From: Anastatus disparis
Taxonomy: Eukaryota > Arthropoda > Insecta > Hymenoptera > Eupelmidae
NCBI GenBank assembly: GCA_017163975.1
Contig: JAFFSR010000265.1
Coordinates: 868,001 to 932,000 of the forward strand
Direction: 5' to 3'
DNA length: 64,000 nt
Part shown: positions 57,040-64,000 of the stretch, in pieces
How the letters are laid out: every line of letters starts with the position of its first letter
Numbering within the stretch: position 1 is the first letter of the stretch
Program-made: the position numbers and the translations under genes
Notes under the pieces: model-generated
What the model was told of the DNA's origin: nothing
The model's input: only the letters and a program-made list of their open reading frames with translations
Databases searched by the model: none

Positions 57040-57300
57040 AAAATAATACATTTAAGTTTTCCAAAACCAAAAAAAGTGCAATTTGACCATTAAACATCCT
57101 TGTCCATCTTAAGGAATTTTTGTGACTTGTACATATGTCAAGTGGTCGTAAAACTATATTACGACCACTTTCTAGGCATATGGTAAATTTTAAAATCTTT
57201 ACGAACCTAGTAAAGGTCGAATAGAAAGCCCTTTTTTTGTAATGTTTTAAACTTTTTTCTGCCACTCTCTTTGAACGTTCGTACCAAATGTCTTCACAAT
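57040..57300. repeat. Third copy of the duplication module
   Basis: Related to 960-1210, 46415-46645 and 48755-48990: shared TTAAGGAATTTTT, CATATGTCAAGTG, ATGGTAAATTTTAAAATCTT and AAAGCCCTTTTT. More diverged, with a small mirrored insert (GGTCGTAAAACTATATTACG). Confidence 0.75.
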
Positions 57301-57829
57301 AAAATTTATTGCCTTATGACAAATATTGAATTACAGAGCATGTTTTTTTTATATATTACGCTCTATAGGTTCCAGTAAGCCACAGCGTGAAATATGTATC
57401 GCACTTTTTTTTAAAATGAACAACACAAGTATTTGATACTTTTGTGCTGAATCTTTGATTTTATAGCTCGAGATATGAATTTTCACCCTCCTATTAATTT
57501 TGGAGATTAGAATATGCTTTTCTTTATCGTTTTTACATTGAAAATAAATATAGTTATTTAATGAAGATTAGATTAAGTTGTTAAGGTAATTTCCTTGTGA
57601 TAGAAAATTATTTTCAATGAGTTTTTTTTTTTATAAATTTTATAAATCAAGCGTACAAGATGTAAGAAGGAGATACTTTAGGGTGCAGAAAAAATGATTT
57701 CATAACAATCGCAACTCTAGTCGCGCAGGTATTAATAAATTAAAAGAGAGATTCAAAAAATATCCTAAATATACAGGAAATTTTTTATTTTTCACCTCAC
57801 TGAGACGTAATAAAGCTCATTTTATGACT

Positions 57830-57995
57830 TAAAAAATTTTGGAAAGAGTTACCCATGGAATTTCGATGATAGCGCTTACAGCTTAAACGTAAATTACAAT
57901 TATTTTAAAAAATTACAAAGTATTATTAATAAACAATTGTAATTTTAGCTTGCTATCACTAAAATTCTATGGGTAACTCCCTCTCAAATTTTCCA
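57830..57995. mobile_element. Small inverted-repeat element
   Basis: GGAAAGAGTTACCCATGGAA and its near-complement TTCTATGGGTAACTCCCTCT bracket an AT-rich core of about 90 bp. MITE-like; target duplication not determined. Confidence 0.65.
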
Positions 57996-57999
57996 AGTA

Positions 58000-60280
58000 T
58001 GAAGTCTACATTCATGAATAACTGAAAATGTTTATCATGTGTTTACATTTTGAAAATATAAGTTTACATACGACATAATTAAAAAAGATAATAACAAATA
58101 TTTAAAAAATGCTTTTATTTAAAAAAAAAGTTAAAAGTACGTTTAATAATTTAAATGCATCATTACATTATAAATTATTTTTCTGTTTCATTTCTAATAA
58201 TATTTTATTTAAATTTTAAATTAAAACGTATAGAATATTTTAAATACATTTAGATTATACTCTATACACTTTTATTTAAAATTTTATGAAAATATTATGA
58301 GGCATATTGCAGAAAGATAATTTATATTGCAATTATAAAAAATTTCAATTGAACTTATCTATGATCTTTTTTTTTAAATAAGTCGTTTTTCTAATAATTT
58401 TTGTAATTATTTGATTTGAAAATAAGTCAACATGTTAAAAATTAAGTTTGTTTATTTATCACGAGTATGAAACTAATTTAAATACCCTTAAGAAGATGGA
58501 AAGGGGTTAGCCAATTAAATCAGGTTTATTTAATAAAATAAATTAATATTTTTAATATAAAAAATTTTTTAAGCCAATTGAATATTTTTATCATGTCCAG
58601 AAAAATATTCAGCAACTATAAAAATCTATGAATAAAAATCTTTCAATACAAATAAAATTGTACTCACTCGTAAGGTATTTATTTTAAAATATAGCAAAAC
58701 AATGAAAAGAATTAATTTAAAAATCTGTTAACTCCAAAAATTAAGTATTTATCAAAAATTCGCTATGATTTTTGAAAAAAAAGTATTAAAAAAATGTTAT
58801 AAGTTAATACTAAATTTCTTTCCTCGTCAAAATTTTAAATAGAAACCAAACTGTTTGAAATTGAACGGTAAGCGAAGCAAGTGAGAACGATGAAAAACAC
58901 ATATTTATTCAAGGGTTTAGATAATATAATATTTTTTTATTTTTCTTAGTAAAAAATAAAAGTTGAAAAACAAAATATGATTTTTCACCAATAAAGCAAT
59001 TAGAAAAAATAAGTGCATACATCTCTTACTGATTCGTGACAAAGTGATGTAAAAAGGATATATGATTCATACATTGTTACCGACGTTGCAGTTTCCCAAA
59101 TTTTTCATCTTTATTCAAATTTTGGTCGTTATCATTCCACCGTCGGTATTTTGCATCCCTTAATGAAACAACAATTTTACAAGTTCCTAAAATTTCTTTT
59201 ATTTTTAGTTGAAATGTAACAAAACTAATTTCATTCTGTATGCAATTTCAAAAAGATACTTATACATCGAAATTTCTATCTTAACAACTGCTGCTCAGAG
59301 AGAAATTCTATAGGTAAGATTACTTCATTTGATTTTAACGATAAAGCAGACTTGAGTTTATATAAAAATTATTATTTTTATGATAAAAATCAATATACAC
59401 TTAGAAAAATTTACTTTATGTGGAATGTTTATTGTACAAATAATTTTTCATTGTATATGTAAACATTTTTATCATTTATATAATAACTTCTATAGAAAAT
59501 TAAGTCTATCTTACAGTTAAAATCAATCTAGTATTTTACTTATAAAATTTTCACATGCAGAGCAACTATTTATAATAAATTACACAATTCTTCATGGAAT
59601 TCACCTCAAAATTTATAGTAGATTCTCAATCATTTCGGACAACAAATAATTTTTTTTTATATAAGTACTAAGTTTTATTGAATTAGCGAATCACAGAGAA
59701 AAAGTAAAATAAACTTTGTTTTTATCAATTTTTTCATCATTCAATTAAAAACTTTTCTCAGTCTAGATATACATTAACAAGCAGAAAGTACAATTTTTAA
59801 GAATCAAATGCAACAAATTTTAAGTTGAGTTTTAATAATAAAAAGGTGAAACATTACAGAAAGTTTATAGATATTATAGATAGATATTATGGCAAGGTTA
59901 ATTAATAAATAAAAACATTGTAGTTTTTATTGCATTTATTACCTTTGAATAATAATTTATATTTTACAAATCATATTTTATAAATAATCGCAAAAGTCAA
60001 CTCATGAAAAAAAAAATATTTTTTTTAGTATGTTCGCAAATGAATATTTTTAAAATTTGTCAAATAACTTAATATTGAAAATAAAACTTAATCCATACTA
60101 CAATAATTTATAATCAATATAAATAGTATCGTTTTTTAGTATGTTTGAAAATAAATATTTAAATAAATAAATAAATAAATAGATTTGTCAAATAACTTAG
60201 ATTGAAAATAGAACTTATTGCTACATGCTATACATAAAATTAAGTTAACATAAATAAAATTTCTAAGGATATAGTTGAAT
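58000..60280. other. Intergenic; weak possible exon and local duplication
   Basis: On the minus strand, 59160-59091 lies between TTTCATTAAG and CG/GTAAC and is open (RDAKYRRWNDNDQNLN), but the plus strand is also open there. 60027-60112 is loosely repeated at 60138-60220 with an (AAAT)n run between. Otherwise AT-rich without support. Confidence 0.35.
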
Positions 60281-60281
60281 G

Positions 60282-60287
60282 TTTATT
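60282..60287 (-). terminator. Polyadenylation signal of the zinc-finger gene
   Basis: AATAAA on the minus strand, about 40 nt after the stop codon at 60326. Confidence 0.6.
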
Positions 60288-60325
60288 CTTATTAAATCAC
60301 TATCACTAAATCTTGTTGAGGCTTC

Positions 60326-62591
60326 TTAATCATCCTGTACAGAATCTTTAACTTCCATTCCTCTCGAACATTCAGTACTTGCTTGATGTTTTTTTCTACC
60401 ACTTTCATTTATAAAAATCTTATCACAATTTTCGCATTTAAATTTTTTAACTTTATCATGTCTCTTCTCATGCGCTGTTAGGTTTTTTTTTCTAATAAAA
60501 GATTTATCACAGAATTTACAAATAAACATTGGCTCCAACTTTGAAGTTTCATATTTTGCTTGATGTTTTTTTTTCTCATATTCATTTATAAAAATCTTAT
60601 CACAATGTTCACATTTAAATTTTTCAATTTTATCATGCCTCTTCTCGTGTGCCGTTAGGTATACCCTTTTAGAAAAAGATTTATCACACAGTTTACAAAC
60701 AAATTTTGGCTCTAAATCTAAAGCTTCATTTTTCGGTGAAATTTCACATTTATGACTACTTTTCATATGCCTATTTAAATAATCTTTGTGAGCGAATGCA
60801 CCTCCACATAAGTGACAATTAAATTTTTTATTCTCAGAGTGCGTAGCTTCGTGCCTATCCAAATTACCTTTTTTATCAAAAATCTTATTGCAATATTTAC
60901 AAACGTGATCTTTCTTTTTCACAAGCTTAACTTTATGCATTTCTTGACGATGTTGAATCATGTCTCTTCTGATGGTAAAAACTTCATTGCACACATCGCA
61001 CGTGCAGTTTATTTCTAAATGCAATTTTTTATGTTTCTCTAAATTACGTTTAACTTTGAATTTTTCATCACAAATATTGCAAACGTAATTATTATCAGGC
61101 TGGATCATATGAACTTCTCGTCGATGCCTTAACATGCTTCTTTTCAGAATAAACGTTTTATCACAAATACCACATTGGTATGCGGGCAGATCCGAGTCTT
61201 TTTCGACAGCTGGAGTTTTATCATCGTTTATACTTTGGGCAATGTTTTCATAATAGTTCAAAATATTGATACCTTCGCCAGAATTCTCGTCACTAAAATA
61301 ATAAATAAAATGTCACATTTTTTACAAATATTTAGGTACGAAAATTAAATTTTATCAGTCAAATTATTTGAAATTTATAAAATTAGATCATGAATCTTTA
61401 ATTGGTTTATTATTCATTTAGTACAAAAATTTATTAGATATAACCATAAGACTTTTTATTTTAAATTATAATTTTGAATTAGATAATCATGTCATACTTA
61501 CATTATTATTGCATCGTTTGACAAAATCGTTGATATAACACTGTATTCAGAGAACTGATCAACTTGGTTGATTTGTTGATCATTACTGTCACTAGAAATG
61601 AATTCTTTGCTGATCCTAAAATAAGTATAATTTATGCCCATTATAAACAATGATCAATTAAAAAAATGTTACTTTTGTCAGTCAAGCCAACAGAAAATTT
61701 TTAGAAAATTAACATAAACGATTTTTATTTAACTGCAAAGACTTTATTGGCTTACTAAAAAATAAAACCTTTCTGTACAAAAATACTCACGCTACTGTTT
61801 CTTCTTGAATTGGAATCTCTATGACATTTAATTCTACATACTGAGTGCCACCGTCATTGTTATCTGATATATCGAAATAGAGATTATCTTTATCTTGTTT
61901 GTTAATGACACTTAAGTCCGAGCATAGAAAAATATTTTCATTCAATCCAATATCAACCTTTCCATTAAAATATTCATTGTTTTTAAATTTTCCATTGCAG
62001 CTAAAATAAAAGCGTTAAAAAAATTACTGTAATTTTGTTCAAAATTTTAATATTTTCGAAAGACATGGCACTAAATTAAAAAATTTACTAATAGAAAGTT
62101 CAAATAATTATTCGTACTTACATTTCTATTTGATTCTGAATATCAATATTCTGATTAGTATTGCAATTGATATTTTTTTCATTATCGAAACATTCATCAA
62201 CAATCTTTTGTAGTTTGTTTAAATTGTTACGAAGTTCAACTAAAGATTCTTCTTGATTGATTTTTATATTCTCCATGTGCTCCATCTCAAAGCGCTTCAA
62301 GTGTTGACTTATATCTTCACACTTTTCAACATTGTCATCGTTAAAATTATTATTACTGCCAATATTAATTAATTCATCGATCACTTCATCATCGAAATTC
62401 ACAAAACTATCACTTATATTTTCGTTGGCAATGGAAAGCGAAGAATAAAGATCGTACTGATCGTCAGGTAGATTTGGAAGAAATTCTGTAAAGTTTCGTT
62501 GTTTGTTCATAGCTTTTGAATTTTTATTAATCATTAAAAATTCTTGAAAATCAAATAAAGAATCGTCATCGGATACAATATTGCATTCCAT
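60326..62591 (-). CDS. C2H2 zinc-finger protein, four exons, 586 aa
   Basis: The exons deduced are 62591-62122, 62000-61791, 61615-61502 and 61292-60326. Donors are GTAAGTA, GTGAGTA and GTAAGTA, acceptors TTTTAG, and all joins are phase 2 with an open frame throughout (1761 nt). Residues 1-300 are acidic and polar without a known domain (DDDSLFDFQEFL, FDDEVIDELINIG); there is no ZAD or BTB. Residues about 303-580 carry nine fingers in series. Seven have full C2H2 spacing (CGICDKTFILKRSMLRHRRE first). The seventh lacks the second His and the ninth has Cys there. Fingers 6-7 and 8-9 are near copies (KSF..xxLTAHEKRHDK), a tandem duplication. A nuclear DNA-binding regulator is the family's usual role; the target is unknown. 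Upstream lie a TATA box and an initiator. Confidence 0.9.
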
Positions 62592-62704
62592 TTAAAAAAT
62601 TTTGAAACTTAAATTATTGACGGCACAATTAAGAAAATAAATAATATTCACAACACAAAAATAAAACGCTCTCCGAAGCTTTTGTCACGACGAATGTTTT
62701 GAAA

Positions 62705-62748
62705 CTGACTGAAAGTAAATATGAATGATTTTACCTACACTATATAGT
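62705..62748 (-). promoter_or_regulatory. Core promoter of the zinc-finger gene
   Basis: On the minus strand CTATATAG (62740-62747) lies about 30-35 nt before TTTCAGTC (A near 62710), giving a leader of about 120 nt before the ATG at 62591. Confidence 0.55.
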
Positions 62749-62749
62749 T

Positions 62750-63270
62750 TCAACTACGACACCATCGAATATTTGAAGTCTACAAACATTGTTTATGACA
62801 ATGGAAAAGAAGTCAAAGGAATATATGAAATTCAAATGGTATTCAAAATTTAGTTCGAAACTTTCTTATGATTTCGGAGATGTGCCATGCTAAGCCAATC
62901 AATAAAAATATCTTTTTTTCTTTTAATCTAGATTAAATTTGTTAGTTAGTAAAAATTTCAATTATATACATGACTAAATTATTTTAAATATTTTTTTTGG
63001 TTCATCCAAATGTTATTTATAATTGAATAAAAATTAATAACTTTTATATTTGATCGTTATATTTTTTAAAAAATTGAAAAATCACATAAAGTTTTATTTA
63101 ATAATAAATAAATTTAAAATTTATAAAATTAAAAATTAATGTCTCAACATGAATATAAAATATTTTTCATCAAATCTCTTTTTACAAACAATAAGCCGAA
63201 ATTTAACAGAACAATTTTCAAATTTGCTAATATAATGAAACTGAAACACGTGTGAGTGCACAACAGTGTA
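62750..63270. other. Intergenic, nothing recognised
   Basis: AT-rich, no gene supported. Confidence 0.45.
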
Positions 63271-63274
63271 TATA

Positions 63275-63470
63275 CAGTCGAACCTTTGAGTTCCCTCGTA
63301 TTCTCCTCTCTCGGTTTACTTGAGCGACACCCCACCTACTTACCGACTAAAACAACCGACAGGACTCGGAGATTATAGAAACAAACTGTTCTAATCGGCA
63401 AGTAGGTAGTGGGAGTATCGCTCTAGTGTACCGAGAGAGGAGAATTTGGTGGAGCTTAGAGGCTCGACTG
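63275..63470. mobile_element. 196-bp pogo-like MITE, TA target
   Basis: CAGTCGAACCTTTGAGTTCC is mirrored by GGAGCTTAGAGGCTCGACTG and flanked by TATA on both sides. Inverted pairing continues through CTCCTCTCTCGGTTTAC. CAGTCGAACC-type ends with TA targets recall pogo/Tigger elements of the Tc1/mariner superfamily (family knowledge). A minus-strand frame across it is not a gene. Confidence 0.8.
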
Positions 63471-63479
63471 TATATACAG

Positions 63480-64000
63480 AGTTTACTTTATTTAATTTAG
63501 TTTTATGATAAGGTGCGGATGCTTACTTTTCGAAATCTTAGAGTATTCTGGAAGTATTTATTTTTGCCGGAAATAAACGTATGACCTACGCAGGTAAAAG
63601 AAAAAATATGGAAGAGAAAATTCCTTCTTATGTCCTTTTTTTAAATTAATTACGGGGATTCCTAAACGGAAGGACAAACATAATGCACACAGATGTTTTA
63701 TTGCTTGACCGTTCTTCGAATGGTCAGAACACATGTACAGACTTTCTACAATCTCGGTATGGGCTAATGCCTTTTATAACATCAGGTATCGATATTTTGT
63801 CCTTGCAATAATAACCAGGCTTCAAAATAGATAATTAAGAATAACATTATACAGAAAAATTCTGAGTTTCTTTAACAGAATTAAACATTACTTGAAGATA
63901 CCAACTATTAAGATAACTACGAACATTTTGTAATTGATTAATCGATTTATAATTTTAAAATCAATACTTACAAAATCATGAAAAAAAGAAATGCAGCATT
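63480..64000. other. Intergenic, nothing recognised
   Basis: No convincing coding frame or repeat before the window ends. Confidence 0.45.

Noticed and set aside
1..64000. CRISPR array, bacterial operon or symbiont DNA
   Set aside because: No regularly spaced short direct repeats, no clustered same-strand intronless genes or Shine-Dalgarno sites; introns and insect transposons throughout.

Overview
The window is AT-rich eukaryotic DNA, almost certainly from an insect. Exons are short to medium, with GTAAGT-type donors and AG acceptors, and genes are sparse among many non-autonomous DNA transposons, tRNA-derived SINEs, a BEL/Pao retrotransposon and a Penelope-like element. An ankyrin gene with a PRANC-like C-terminus points, by inference, to a parasitoid hymenopteran, the insects best known for such proteins. 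No species can be named from the sequence.

Layout: 1-2560 is one copy of a long dispersed duplication whose second copy is at 45391-50390. At 3.2-5.4 kb lie two SINEs and a nested TIR element. A stand-alone retroviral-type gag ORF (6114-7424, minus) appears to have a spliced 5' leader (8466-8580) and no LTR or pol, so it may be domesticated. At 9.2-13.0 kb are two MITEs, poorly resolved coding exons on both strands and a coiled-coil gene (11173-12362, plus) whose 3' end is altered by a TTAA-flanked element. At 13148-16490 a Penelope-like element carries an inverted copy of its own 3' end and a 13-bp target duplication. At 16.6-18.7 kb are a hAT MITE and a decayed gene broken by a palindromic element and a 223-bp tandem duplication. 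At 20.6-32.1 kb are mostly TIR and palindromic elements, SINEs and a LINE-like tail, around one small secreted-protein gene (23927-24175, plus). At 33146-40621 is a full-length BEL/Pao element with nearly identical LTRs and a 5-bp target duplication, immediately followed by the ankyrin/PRANC-like gene (41153-43974, plus; one frameshift). From 44.0 to 50.4 kb lie TIR elements and duplication copy B. At 53.1 kb there is a TATA/Inr promoter with an orphan first exon. Two similarly built four-exon C2H2 zinc-finger genes follow on the minus strand: 54522-56387 (in-frame stop in exon 3) and 60326-62591 (intact, 586 aa, about nine fingers).

How the genes might work together: no operon or pathway is evident. 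The host genes look like fast-evolving, lineage-restricted types (zinc finger, ankyrin/PRANC, small secreted, coiled-coil). The BEL and Penelope elements carry their own replication enzymes; the MITEs would depend on transposases encoded elsewhere. Splice joins were deduced by eye from frame and phase and have no transcript support.
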